From positions 1 through 12,146 of the forward strand of contig CAZFYZ010000113.1 of assembly GCA_964523735.1 (NCBI GenBank): a stretch of 12,146 bases of DNA, given 5' to 3'. This document shows positions 1-6,649 of this stretch, one piece after another; the first letter of the stretch is position 1, and every line of letters begins with the position of its first letter. The DNA is from CAZFYZ01 sp964523735. GTDB taxonomy: Bacteria > Armatimonadota > UBA5829. The position numbers and the translations under genes are program-made. The notes beneath the pieces are model-generated. The model was given only the letters and a program-made list of their open reading frames with translations, made no database searches and was not told the DNA's origin.

Positions 1-404
1 TAGGCGATGAGAGCATCCTCACGCTTGCCATCATACAGCGGCTGATTGGGGATGTTGTACAGAGCAGCCACGGTGCAGCCAGAAGCCGCGGCGATCGCGG
101 CGCCGATCTGAGAGGTGCCGGCGGACGGATGGCCCCCTGTGACGATGAGGATCGCGGTGTCCGGATAGTCGAGCTTCGAGGGGCGCACTATCTCGATCTC
201 GTGGGTCCACGGAATTCCCTGCCAGGTCTGACTGGTCATCTTGAGCAGGTTGTGGGACCCGCCAGGCACATTGCCGGATGTGCTCCTCTCCCACTTGAAC
301 GACGCGTCAGGCTGCCGTGTGTAGGTCAGCAGATTGCCGGCAGCAGAGGCAGAAGCGAAGATGAGTAAGAGGGCCAGGACTGCCGCGAGTCTTCTTGCGG
401 TCAT
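1..404 (-). CDS. PhoPQ-activated pathogenicity-related protein (PqaA/AprA-type), N-terminal part only
   Basis: This is the first 134 codons of a gene that leaves the window at base 1. It starts at the ATG at 404-402, with GGAGG about five bases upstream. Residues 1-22 form a signal peptide (MTARR, a run of Leu/Ala, then ASASAA), so the protein should be exported. The mature start carries the family's typical pattern: SQTWQGIPWTHEIEIVRP, then AILIVTGG, and near the edge ALYNIPNQPLYDGKREDAL. These match the PhoPQ_related family (Pfam PF10142), whose members have an alpha/beta-hydrolase-like fold and were first noted as PhoPQ-activated proteins in Salmonella. Their substrate is not established. 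The catalytic part lies outside the window, so activity cannot be judged. The MerR-like gene lies 70 bases upstream on the same strand, but a candidate promoter in the gap suggests this gene can be transcribed alone. I am confident of the family, not of the function. Confidence 0.85.
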   Translation of the reverse strand, partial: MTARRLAAVLALLLIFASASAAGNLLTYTRQPDASFKWERSTSGNVPGGSHNLLKMTSQTWQGIPWTHEIEIVRPSKLDYPDTAILIVTGGHPSAGTSQIGAAIAAASGCTVAALYNIPNQPLYDGKREDALIA

Positions 405-447
405 ACGATCCTCCGGACAGGCGCTGCAATGAGCGGTTGCTGGGGAT

Positions 448-456
448 AGTATAGCA
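448..456 (-). promoter_or_regulatory. Candidate extended -10 promoter of the PqaA-type gene
   Basis: On the minus strand the bases read TGC followed by TATACT, that is an extended -10 (TGn plus a five-of-six match to TATAAT). The predicted start is near 441, giving a leader of about 37 bases before the ATG at 404. No convincing -35 is present at 16-18 bases, which extended -10 promoters can tolerate. The assignment rests only on motif and position. Confidence 0.4.
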
Positions 457-474
457 CAGCGAGCTTGACTGCGG

Positions 475-873
475 TTATGTCAGCAGGTGTTCGTGCTCTG
501 CAGCAAGTGACTTCGCGAGCTTCTCCAGAACAGTCGTCCGCCGCCTGAGGGCGCCCTTTCGCAACTTGAGCATCTCGATCTCGAGGTCCAGGTTGTTCAC
601 CTGATCACCGATCGCACGCAGGGTGGCCGCGATCGCATCTGAAGCCTTGCCTGTCGCGTCAGCCTCATCACCTTCCAGCCGCGCAAGCTCGCATATCGCC
701 TGCAGAGTGGACTGGCGGATGTCGAGTTCTTCGATCTCCCGGGCGGAGAGGCCGAGGGCCATCAGCTTCTTCACGGACTCAATTACGGTGCAATCCTCGG
801 GGCTCTGACTAGAGTATCTGATCGCGTCGTCTCTGACGACACAGTCTGTGGACGTATCATGGTTCTTCTTCAT
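475..873 (-). CDS. Small MerR-like protein lacking the DNA-binding domain
   Basis: The gene encodes a 132-residue cytoplasmic protein. It starts at the ATG at 873-871, with GGAGG six bases upstream, and ends in TAA. Residues 19-53 (IRYSSQSPEDCTVIESVKKL, then MALGLSAREIEEL) resemble the segment of MerR regulators that follows the winged helix: the Arg-Tyr motif, the first helix and the GLSxxEI turn. Residues 85-128 are a charged, leucine-rich stretch likely to form the long dimerising coiled coil of that family. The N-terminal winged helix-turn-helix is absent; only about 18 unrelated polar residues precede the match. It could be a dimerisation-only modulator of a full-length MerR protein, a degenerate regulator, or an unrelated coiled-coil protein. 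No metal- or drug-binding cysteine pattern is visible. The relation to MerR is inferred from pattern alone and is moderately supported. Confidence 0.7.
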   Translation of the reverse strand: MKKNHDTSTDCVVRDDAIRYSSQSPEDCTVIESVKKLMALGLSAREIEELDIRQSTLQAICELARLEGDEADATGKASDAIAATLRAIGDQVNNLDLEIEMLKLRKGALRRRTTVLEKLAKSLAAEHEHLLT

Positions 874-985
874 CGATTGCCTCCGGCTTCTCGAGCTTCC
901 CTCGCGGTGCGTGGGGCATCTACATACAGATTATGCGCCGCAGAGGGCTTGGAGGTTAGAGCAGAAGTCAGAAGTCTGAGGGGAA

Positions 986-1019
986 CCTCACCCCAACCCT
1001 CTCCTGCGAGGAGAGGGGG
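986..1019. repeat. REP-like palindromic element
   Basis: The element begins CCTCACCCCAACCCTCTCCT and carries a perfect 9-bp stem, CCCTCTCCT at 997-1005 paired with AGGAGAGGG at 1009-1017, around the loop GCG. CCTCACCCC followed by a CCCTCTCC/GGAGAGGG hairpin is a well-known dispersed repeat form in many bacterial genomes. A partial echo, CCTCACCCGGCCTGA, follows at 1031-1045. Only one clear copy is in this window, so repetition in the genome is inferred from resemblance. In RNA the hairpin could also act as a weak terminator or 3' end stabiliser. Confidence 0.6.
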
Positions 1020-1084
1020 CACGTTCGGCCTCACCCGGCCTGAATCCCCGTAATGTTCTCAGACTCAGTGGCACGTCGGTTGCA

Positions 1085-1116
1085 GCACACATGTTGTGTG
1101 CCGCACGTGCCGTGCG
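1085..1116. promoter_or_regulatory. Two abutting dyads, possible operator
   Basis: Bases 1085-1101 form a perfect dyad with 7-bp arms, GCACACA-tgt-TGTGTGC. Bases 1102-1116 form a second with 6-bp arms, CGCACG-tgc-CGTGCG. They touch end to end and share the pattern of a GCACR-like arm around a TGY centre. They lie about 77 bases before the protease start codon, where an operator or an RNA stem could sit. No regulator is known for the site. Confidence 0.35.
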
Positions 1117-1192
1117 CGCGTTTTGGGCCTTGGAGAGGAAGGGTAAGCCTCTTTGGGTCTGCTACCAAGAGCTGCCGTTCAGGGGGAATAAG

Positions 1193-2380
1193 ATGAACAG
1201 GGCGAGACACCTCACGTGGATAGCCGTATGCGCAGTCGTCTTGGGTGCGGTCTCAATGGCCGCCTGTGGCCCAACTCTGCAGAAGGACGAGGAGAGACTC
1301 GGCAAAGAGTACGCGGCGGACATCGAGAAGAACGTGACCTTCATCACCGAGCCTTCCCAACTGGAGCGCGTTCAGCGCATTGGCGGCGAACTCGCCGCGA
1401 TAGCCAATAAGATCGAAGTCCCTGCCCGCTATGGCTCCTCGGAAGTCTGCCGCTTCGAGTACAGATTCAAGCTGGTGGATGACAAGAACGTAAACGCATT
1501 CTCCTTGCCCGGGGGGCGAATCTACGTCAACAGCGGTCTGCTCGAGATGGTCGAATCCGACGATGAACTCGCCGGAGTGCTGGCGCATGAGATAGCACAC
1601 GCGGCGCATCACCACATGACCCAACTCCTCAAGAAGCAATCAAGCGTGGACAAGTACGTCGCGTTGATTGCCCTGGCCGGCATTCTTGGCAATGTGCGGG
1701 GCAATGACCTCAACAACCTGCTGATGGGCGCCCAGATGATCAAGGTGGGCAAGCTGAGCAGCTACACGATGGAAGCCGAACGGGATGCCGACCGTACAGC
1801 GGTGGCCTACCTTGCCAAGTCGAACTACAAGACTGAGGGGATGCTCACGTTCATGCGCAAACTCGAGAAGAAGCACGCTGATGAACCAGGTCTCGCTCTT
1901 GGCATCTTCCAGGACCACCCGGCCCCGTTCAGACGCGTAGCCTCCATACTGCAAGCGATCAAAGCAGAGGGCGTTGAGGTCGATCTGCGCAAGCTGGAAG
2001 ACCTGGCCTGTGCCAAGGCCGCGCCGGTCGCCGAAGGCAGCGAGCAGTACCAGGTAGTGATCAATGACAGGGTCATCTTCCAGCCGGCAGGACTCGGGGC
2101 AGGTCCCACATCCAAGGAACGGGCTGACAGCATCGCGAAAGCCGTCAATGAAGTCCTTGACTCACGCATCTTTCCAAAGGACCTGACCAAAGACCCCACC
2201 GGCACTTGTCTAATGGCCAGACAGAAGGCTGTACTGAAGATCGAAGCGGAAGACGCCAGTGACCCCGGGACAGCGCAAACGCTCCTGGAGAAAGCTCGGT
2301 CTGCGATGGAGTATGCTGTGTGGGCAGATTGGCTCTCTCACAACTGCGCTGTTGCTCAGATGGAGAACGAAGAGGAGTAG
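1193..2380 (+). CDS. M48-family zinc metalloprotease, lipoprotein
   Basis: The gene encodes a 395-residue protease. I chose the ATG at 1193 because AGGGGG lies six bases upstream and because translation then begins with a lipoprotein signal: MNRARH, a hydrophobic run, then SMAAC with the candidate lipidated Cys at residue 25. The zinc site is complete: HEIAH at residues 132-136, where both His bind zinc and Glu133 is catalytic, and ERDAD at 196-200, where Glu196 is the expected third ligand. The region before it (NAFSLPGGRIYVNSGLLE) is typical of the M48 peptidases of the BepA/LoiP type, which act on envelope proteins. The C-terminal part, from about residue 285, has no TPR repeats. It has a separate domain with an ERADSIAKAVNEVL helix and a VLKIEAEDA strand, which I do not recognise firmly. 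The protein probably faces the periplasm. The BON gene converges 49 bases downstream. Protease identity is secure; the substrate is unknown. Confidence 0.93.
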   Translation: MNRARHLTWIAVCAVVLGAVSMAACGPTLQKDEERLGKEYAADIEKNVTFITEPSQLERVQRIGGELAAIANKIEVPARYGSSEVCRFEYRFKLVDDKNVNAFSLPGGRIYVNSGLLEMVESDDELAGVLAHEIAHAAHHHMTQLLKKQSSVDKYVALIALAGILGNVRGNDLNNLLMGAQMIKVGKLSSYTMEAERDADRTAVAYLAKSNYKTEGMLTFMRKLEKKHADEPGLALGIFQDHPAPFRRVASILQAIKAEGVEVDLRKLEDLACAKAAPVAEGSEQYQVVINDRVIFQPAGLGAGPTSKERADSIAKAVNEVLDSRIFPKDLTKDPTGTCLMARQKAVLKIEAEDASDPGTAQTLLEKARSAMEYAVWADWLSHNCAVAQMENEEE

Positions 2381-2429
2381 TCCACCAAGGGCGCAAGACC
2401 GGAGCGTTCTTCAGGCTGATAGCCCTTCA

Positions 2430-2666
2430 CTAGATCGCCTGTCGCAACTGCCGGACGGAGAGGTTGTCCTTTACCTTCTGGACACCGTAAGTGCTGAGCG
2501 CGATCATCTTGGCTGCCGCCTTTTGCGACTGAGTGTCACAGGAACCTACCAGCAGCAATTCCTCGTCTTGAACAAGCACATCTATGGTCTGCCCACATGT
2601 CCTCAGGTCCTGGCTCAGGCGGGCAACTACTAACTGAGCTATGGCTTCGTCCTTTAATGTCCTCAT
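2430..2666 (-). CDS. Small BON-domain protein
   Basis: The gene encodes a 78-residue protein that starts at the ATG at 2666-2664, with GGGAGG seven bases upstream, and ends in TAG. Nearly the whole chain matches the BON fold: a first helix (EAIAQLVVARLSQDLRTCG), a strand pair (IDVLVQDEELLLVGSCDTQS), a second helix (KAAAKMIALSTYGVQKV) and a closing strand (KDNLSVRQL). The Gly-Val at the end of the second helix and the NxLxV ending are hallmarks of the family. BON domains bind membranes or other surface partners in OsmY-type, secretin and mechanosensitive-channel proteins. This copy has no signal peptide and no partner domain, so it is a single-domain cytoplasmic protein as read here. The gene converges on the M48 protease gene and diverges from the Spy-like gene. 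Its role is unknown. Confidence 0.8.
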   Translation of the reverse strand: MRTLKDEAIAQLVVARLSQDLRTCGQTIDVLVQDEELLLVGSCDTQSQKAAAKMIALSTYGVQKVKDNLSVRQLRQAI

Positions 2667-2910
2667 AGTGTTACCTCCCGCCGCCGGACCTCGCTGACAT
2701 AATGCGTGTATGAAGAGGCTGATAAGTCACGGGTGGTCGTCTTTGACCGGGTGGCGTGCCATGGCCCGACGTGCTTAAGCGGTGCACATTCGTTATTATT
2801 GTTTCCCAATTTCGTCGCTCCAAAACTGCGTGATCGGGTGTAACCGAGACGCGACCTCACCGTCAGAGAATTCAGGAAACGCACAAGACGCCTCAAAGGA
2901 GAACCTCAAC

Positions 2911-3531
2911 ATGAGAACAATGACTGTGATCCTGGCGCTTATCCTGGTCGCGATGTTCGGATCAGCATGTCTTGCCCAAGCGCCAGCAAATGGTAAGCCG
3001 GCCGGTGCGAGGCTAGCGGGCCTGAAGGCACTTGACCTGACAAAGGACCAAGCGCAGCAGATCCGTGGAATAGTCCAGAACTACAGGGCCGAAGTCGCGG
3101 CCGTGACGAAGGGCCCGGGGACACCTCAGGAGAAGCGCGTTCAAATCCGTCCCATTCGGGCGAAGGCAACCGAAGCAATCGCCGCAGTGCTTACTCCGGA
3201 TCAGCTCGCCAAGGCAAAAGAGAACCGCCTCATACAGCGCATGCTTAGCCGTACGGCCATTAGACAGGCCGGGCTGATGGCTCTGGTGAGGAGGCTCGAC
3301 TTGGCTGACAATCAGAAGACTCAAGTAAACGCGATCTTCGCGGAGTCACAAGCCAAGGCCAAGGCAATCGGGACTGACTCGTCACTGAGCACTGAGCAGA
3401 AGAAGACCGCCCGCACTGAACTGCGCAAGGCCACGCGCAGCCAGGTAATGGCCGTGCTGACTCCTGAGCAGCAAGAGAAGCTCAAGCAGATGACGCAGAA
3501 CCGCAGGCGCAGAGTCCAGGCCAACAGCTAA
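2911..3531 (+). CDS. Periplasmic Spy/CpxP-like LTxxQ protein with two repeats
   Basis: The gene encodes a 206-residue exported protein. The ATG at 2911 is preceded by AAGGAG with a nine-base gap and opens a clear signal peptide (MRTMTVILALILVAMFGSAC, then LAQA). Upstream in-frame ATGs lack a ribosome binding site and would bury that signal. The mature part is alpha-helical, lysine- and glutamine-rich, and carries LTxxQ-type motifs: LTKDQ, LTPDQ, LADNQ, LSTEQ and LTPEQ. These fall in two tandem halves, each running from a GL(K/M)AL start through an LD-L-x-x-Q motif to a closing VLTP(D/E)Q. Spy and CpxP are small periplasmic chaperones or stress modulators of similar helical build with a single such unit, so this looks like an internal duplication. 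The C-terminus is strongly basic (NRRRRVQ). No Cpx- or Bae-like regulator is nearby. A chaperone role is inferred from the family only. Confidence 0.82.
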   Translation: MRTMTVILALILVAMFGSACLAQAPANGKPAGARLAGLKALDLTKDQAQQIRGIVQNYRAEVAAVTKGPGTPQEKRVQIRPIRAKATEAIAAVLTPDQLAKAKENRLIQRMLSRTAIRQAGLMALVRRLDLADNQKTQVNAIFAESQAKAKAIGTDSSLSTEQKKTARTELRKATRSQVMAVLTPEQQEKLKQMTQNRRRRVQANS

Positions 3532-3577
3532 CAAGATTCACCGCTCACTCCTAACCCACTCTCCTCACCCTCTCTAC

Positions 3578-3602
3578 GGGGGGCGCTTCGAAAGCGCCCC
3601 CC
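3578..3602. terminator. Strong GC-rich hairpin between convergent genes
   Basis: An 11-bp perfect stem, GGGGGGCGCTT at 3578-3588 paired with AAGCGCCCCCC at 3592-3602, encloses the loop CGA. It lies 46 bases after the Spy-like stop codon and 31 bases after the stop of the converging 788-residue gene. It can therefore end transcripts from both sides. The plus-strand tail ACTCTTCTT is only moderately T-rich, and the minus-strand side has no T tract. Confidence 0.75.
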
Positions 3603-3633
3603 ACTCTTCTTGGCAACTCAGCAGCTGGCGGAT

Positions 3634-6000
3634 CTACTCGGCTCTGACTGCGTCCTCCAGCCTGTCCACTCCCCAAGGCACAGACCTGTCTCGAGATGAA
3701 CGCCCTGAGAACTGGATCCACATCGGATCATCGGCCAAGCCGCAGCTTCTGACAACGCAGTCAAGAAGGCATGCAGCATACTCATCCGGCGCAGCGGAGA
3801 AGGCGTCGGCGAGGGAGAGCACTACGCCTGGCGGCATCGTACTCCACGGCTCGGTGCGCAGCGGCCAGCCGGAGCCTATTCCATTGCCTGCCCTGGCATC
3901 AGATACGGCGGCTCTGATCACAAAGACGACACTCTCCAGCTTGTCTCGACCCACCTTGCCCGCTATACGGCCGAGTGCCTCCAGACGTGACCACTTGGGC
4001 AGTGGCTCCACCAACTTGAGAGCCTGAGGCAGATCCGTCTCAGCTAGTTCGACCGCAATCACGCCTGCGACAGAGCCCGTCGAGGCTTCAGGATACTGTC
4101 GGAGCAGGTCGATCGCCGCCTTAATGTCCTTGTTGAGCATCTTCGTGATCACACGCGACAGAATCATCGCCCGGCTGCTCGCCTGCTTCGGCTCATCCAT
4201 CTTGGCCACTATATCCAGTGCCTCGTCCAGTTCATCGCTCTTCACCAAGTCGTGTCCCATCCCCACCAGGGCGCTAACGTAGAACGAACCTGGGCCTCCT
4301 GTCTCCGCGGATCGATCCGCCGATTGAGCCAACTCGATAGCTTTCCGCCACCATTCCTGATGGTCAGATGTCTTGTGCTGTCTCTTATACCGTGCTATAG
4401 ACACAGTGTCACGAAAACGGTCACGTTCAGACCCACCCACCAAGGCAACTGCTTCAGCGGCTGCCTTCTCGGCCTTGTCGTGCTGGCCCCACTCATCATA
4501 CAGCCTGGCCAGAGACATGACTTCAGTGACTGGCGTGCCTCGACGGGGAGTGGGCTTGAACTCGTCAATGGACTGCCTCAAGAGCGTCTCAACCGCGCTC
4601 GCCAGGCGAGGACTCAACCGGGCAGAATCGGACGATGCATCTGCAACGCACTGAATAGTTGCTGCCTTTGTTCTTGGGTCAGCGATGCGGCGCACGGCGG
4701 CCAGCGACGCGACCGGATCAATCTCCGCAAGCCGGTAAGCGAGAAACGACATCCTGCGGTCAACGTCCTGGGGGCGCAGGAGGGCAAGACATCGAGGATC
4801 CAGCAGGTAGGATGTTGCGAGATCACCGTAGCCGTCGGATACTGAATGCAGTTGGGGAAGCAGCCAGGCGACAGCGCTTGGATTCCACCGTTCATGCTGC
4901 AGATATGAGGCGTAGGGCAGCAACTGGTACTGGGGCGACGACCGGACCAACGCATCATGCCAGTAGGGGAGACTGTGAAGAGACAGCGTCTTGGCAAACG
5001 CCATGATGCGTACCGGATCGACTAACATCATCCTCTCCGCGTCACTTCCCGACGCACGCATGTCTCTCCACTGGACACCGTACTTCACGTTGAAATAGCT
5101 GTCGGTCCAGCTCCTCACCTGTTCTCGCTGGGCCGAGTCGCCGCAGGCTGCGGCGAAGGGAAGCAATATCGCCAGGCAGCTTCTTTCACGCGGAAGAAGA
5201 TCAGCAACCATCTGAGAGACTGCTGTCCAAGTGGCCGTCCTGACGCATCGCTCTGTCGAGTACTCGGCGAGCATCTTGGCAACGAGTGCATACGATCTGC
5301 TCTTGTCAGTTGGGGAAGACGCGAGAACGGCATCCATCCTCTCGAAGAGACGCGCAACACCCCCAAGCGCTTCTGCCTTGACCGGTAGAGACCACCCCTC
5401 AAATGCTGGGCCAGACACGCTGGCAAAGATGTCAGCGCCCTTGGTCATCCGGAAGTGAACGACGCGAAGCACCACCGTGGCAGGGCTCCCGCCGTCCATA
5501 GCGCTCATCGCTAAGGAGATGTGACGGATCGCCTGGTCCCAACCCTTAGGCAAGTCCTGCGTGGTAGGCCATCCGTTCGTGCTGATCGTCATCAGGCGAC
5601 GGGACGGGCTACAGGAGACCCGCACGAAGTGCACCGTGCCGGGGTCTCCACCGTCGGTAATAGCGATCGGCCAGGCCGCCCGGGAGGAAGCTGCCTGATC
5701 TGCAACAAGCGCCAATCTATGGAAGCGCCCCTCGATCCGGTAGCACAACTCAGCAGTCCAGTCACCATCCGGAAGCGGGTCTGTGAGGGAAACCAGATAT
5801 GGCTCCGACCTCATTCCAGCTCCCGACACGAACTCCAGGCCGTCTGCTGTTGCCACCCAACCTGCCTCCAGACTTGATGCGGGCTCTGGACGCCAGTTGC
5901 CTTCCACAATGAAGCGCGCCGCTTCCGGCGGATCGGAAGCAATCGCTGACAGCGGACAAACTAGCAGAGGAACCAGTAGAGCGCAGAACTTCAGGTTCAT
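3634..6000 (-). CDS. Exported protein with beta-rich N-terminal domain and helical solenoid, function unknown
   Basis: The gene encodes a 788-residue protein that starts at the ATG at 6000-5998, with GAGGAGG about ten bases upstream. Residues 1-22 are a signal peptide (MNLKFCALLVPLLVCPLSAI, then AS). Residues 28-197 alternate strands with turns (WTAELCYRIEG, FHRLALVADQ, GTVHFVRVSC, RLMTISTNGW) in a pattern like a LamG/concanavalin-type lectin fold. From about residue 215 to 720 the chain is almost all paired amphipathic helices (for example DEALDIVAKMDE, DLPQALKLVEPLP, SLARLYDEWGQHDKAEKAAA), as in TPR- or HEAT-like solenoids. I see no catalytic motif, lipobox or C-terminal anchor. A carbohydrate- or surface-binding head on a protein-binding solenoid is a reasonable guess, not a result. 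The gene follows the pseudopilin-like gene by 39 bases and is probably co-transcribed with it. Confidence 0.75.
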   Translation of the reverse strand: MNLKFCALLVPLLVCPLSAIASDPPEAARFIVEGNWRPEPASSLEAGWVATADGLEFVSGAGMRSEPYLVSLTDPLPDGDWTAELCYRIEGRFHRLALVADQAASSRAAWPIAITDGGDPGTVHFVRVSCSPSRRLMTISTNGWPTTQDLPKGWDQAIRHISLAMSAMDGGSPATVVLRVVHFRMTKGADIFASVSGPAFEGWSLPVKAEALGGVARLFERMDAVLASSPTDKSRSYALVAKMLAEYSTERCVRTATWTAVSQMVADLLPRERSCLAILLPFAAACGDSAQREQVRSWTDSYFNVKYGVQWRDMRASGSDAERMMLVDPVRIMAFAKTLSLHSLPYWHDALVRSSPQYQLLPYASYLQHERWNPSAVAWLLPQLHSVSDGYGDLATSYLLDPRCLALLRPQDVDRRMSFLAYRLAEIDPVASLAAVRRIADPRTKAATIQCVADASSDSARLSPRLASAVETLLRQSIDEFKPTPRRGTPVTEVMSLARLYDEWGQHDKAEKAAAEAVALVGGSERDRFRDTVSIARYKRQHKTSDHQEWWRKAIELAQSADRSAETGGPGSFYVSALVGMGHDLVKSDELDEALDIVAKMDEPKQASSRAMILSRVITKMLNKDIKAAIDLLRQYPEASTGSVAGVIAVELAETDLPQALKLVEPLPKWSRLEALGRIAGKVGRDKLESVVFVIRAAVSDARAGNGIGSGWPLRTEPWSTMPPGVVLSLADAFSAAPDEYAACLLDCVVRSCGLADDPMWIQFSGRSSRDRSVPWGVDRLEDAVRAE

Positions 6001-6039
6001 TTTAACGTGTCCTCCTCGGTCAGAGCGGGCTGAACCAGC

Positions 6040-6528
6040 TCAGTGCCTTGTGCCGTCATTGGCACGTGAGCGACCAGGAGCTTGTCCCTCCGCTCGCACG
6101 GTGCCGTCTTTGAGAAGCTGTAGCTTGGGGATAGGTGTACCGGGTTTGAGCCTGTGCAGGCTGCACTCCAGGACGACGAACTTGGGGCCCGATCTGGGGC
6201 CGGGGCGATGATAGGTATAGCAGGATTCATCCTTCTTGCCATCGATGGTCGGGCAGGAGAGCACTGAGGGGTCCTTAAGGTAATCCTTCTTTAGATCGTC
6301 GAGTGTCCTGGGATAGACGTCATTCACGTCCTCGTAGCGCTTGAGGGCCTCACCAATCGCTATCATGTTCTGCTGGCACTGGAACAGGGCGCGGGCAGCC
6401 GGCATCCGAACAACGTAGACGACCAGCGCGATCACTGCCAGGATCAGCAGCAACAGCGAGATAGCGCAGGCTCTGACTGGCCGGCTGCATCCGCGTGGGG
6501 GCACAGGTTGAGGGACGTTCATCTCCAT
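6040..6528 (-). CDS. Membrane-anchored pseudopilin-like protein without a prepilin leader
   Basis: The gene encodes a 162-residue protein. The ATG at 6528-6526 has GAGAGGAG seven bases upstream; the next ATG, two codons on, is too far from it. A single transmembrane helix spans about residues 19-41, followed by CQQNMIAIGEALKRYEDVND, then VYPRTLDDLKKDYLKDP and a SCP at 91-93. This order (Cys-x-x-Asn helix, Y-x-x-x-x-x-x-YP, then CP) is that of the soluble part of type II secretion GspG-like and DUF1559-type proteins. However, the N-terminus is proline-rich and has no Gly-Phe-Thr-Leu-Ile-Glu prepilin cleavage motif, so it is probably a permanent membrane anchor, not an assembled pilin. Cysteines at 51, 92, 103 and 122 may form disulfides outside the membrane. 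It is the first gene of a two-gene unit. Confidence 0.7.
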   Translation of the reverse strand: MEMNVPQPVPPRGCSRPVRACAISLLLLILAVIALVVYVVRMPAARALFQCQQNMIAIGEALKRYEDVNDVYPRTLDDLKKDYLKDPSVLSCPTIDGKKDESCYTYHRPGPRSGPKFVVLECSLHRLKPGTPIPKLQLLKDGTVRAEGQAPGRSRANDGTRH

Positions 6529-6548
6529 GGCAGGGCTCCTCTCGCGAC

Positions 6549-6577
6549 AGTGTAGCGCATCACAGGCTGCCAGTCAA
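6549..6577 (-). promoter_or_regulatory. Sigma70-type promoter for the pseudopilin-like/solenoid unit
   Basis: On the minus strand TTGACT (6577-6572, five of six matches to the -35) is followed after exactly 17 bases by TACACT (6554-6549, four of six matches to the -10). The predicted start near 6542 leaves only about 14 leader bases, just enough for the AGGAG at 6541-6537. It is back to back with the hisD promoter, the two -35 boxes being 15 bases apart. Confidence 0.55.
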
Positions 6578-6592
6578 TGGCTTGACGTGTGG

Positions 6593-6621
6593 TTGTCTGA
6601 GGAGGCTGGGTCTGTTATAAT
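6593..6621 (+). promoter_or_regulatory. Sigma70-type promoter for hisD-hisB-comEA
   Basis: TTGTCT (6593-6598, four of six matches) and a perfect TATAAT (6616-6621) are spaced by 17 bases. The predicted transcript starts at about 6628, so the reading frame open from 6527 cannot be translated from this RNA over its full length. That supports the start at 6650. The leader is about 22 bases, too short for a leader-peptide attenuator or a T-box, so histidine control by those routes is unlikely here. Confidence 0.65.
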
Positions 6622-6649
6622 CGGCTGGATGCCAGGAGATTGGGCCGAG

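Larger units (their letters stand above)
874..1192. other. Divergent intergenic region
   Basis: This 319-base spacer lies between the MerR-like gene and the M48 protease gene. It holds a REP-like hairpin (986-1019) and two abutting dyads (1085-1116), listed separately. I see no RNA gene and no persuasive -35/-10 pair on either strand. An open reading frame continuous with the protease extends back to 1091, but it lacks a ribosome binding site and would put a 34-residue extension before a good lipoprotein signal, so I treat it as non-coding. Confidence 0.6.

Noticed and set aside
1091..1192. N-terminal extension of the M48 protease from an ATG at 1091
   Set aside because: It has no ribosome binding site, overlaps the dyads, and would hide the lipoprotein signal that starts at the well-placed ATG at 1193.
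2388..2427. AAGGGC/GCCCTT inverted repeat between the convergent protease and BON genes
   Set aside because: Six base pairs around a loop of about 29 bases is too weak to call a terminator.
2795..2823. Possible minus-strand promoter (TTGGAG, then AATAAT) for the BON gene
   Set aside because: The -35 box matches only three of six bases, so it is not above chance in an AT-rich patch.
2782..2910. Upstream extension of the Spy-like reading frame
   Set aside because: The ATG at 2911 has AAGGAG and begins a clear signal peptide; the extension is not protein-like and has no ribosome binding site.
4252..5006. Long plus-strand open frames opposite the 788-residue gene
   Set aside because: They are antisense to a gene with a signal peptide, a ribosome binding site and consistent protein character; their translations look like shadow sequence rich in Arg and Cys.
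6527..6649. Longer hisD reading frame from 6527
   Set aside because: It starts upstream of the predicted promoter, overlaps the divergent gene start, and would exceed the usual HisD length by 41 residues.
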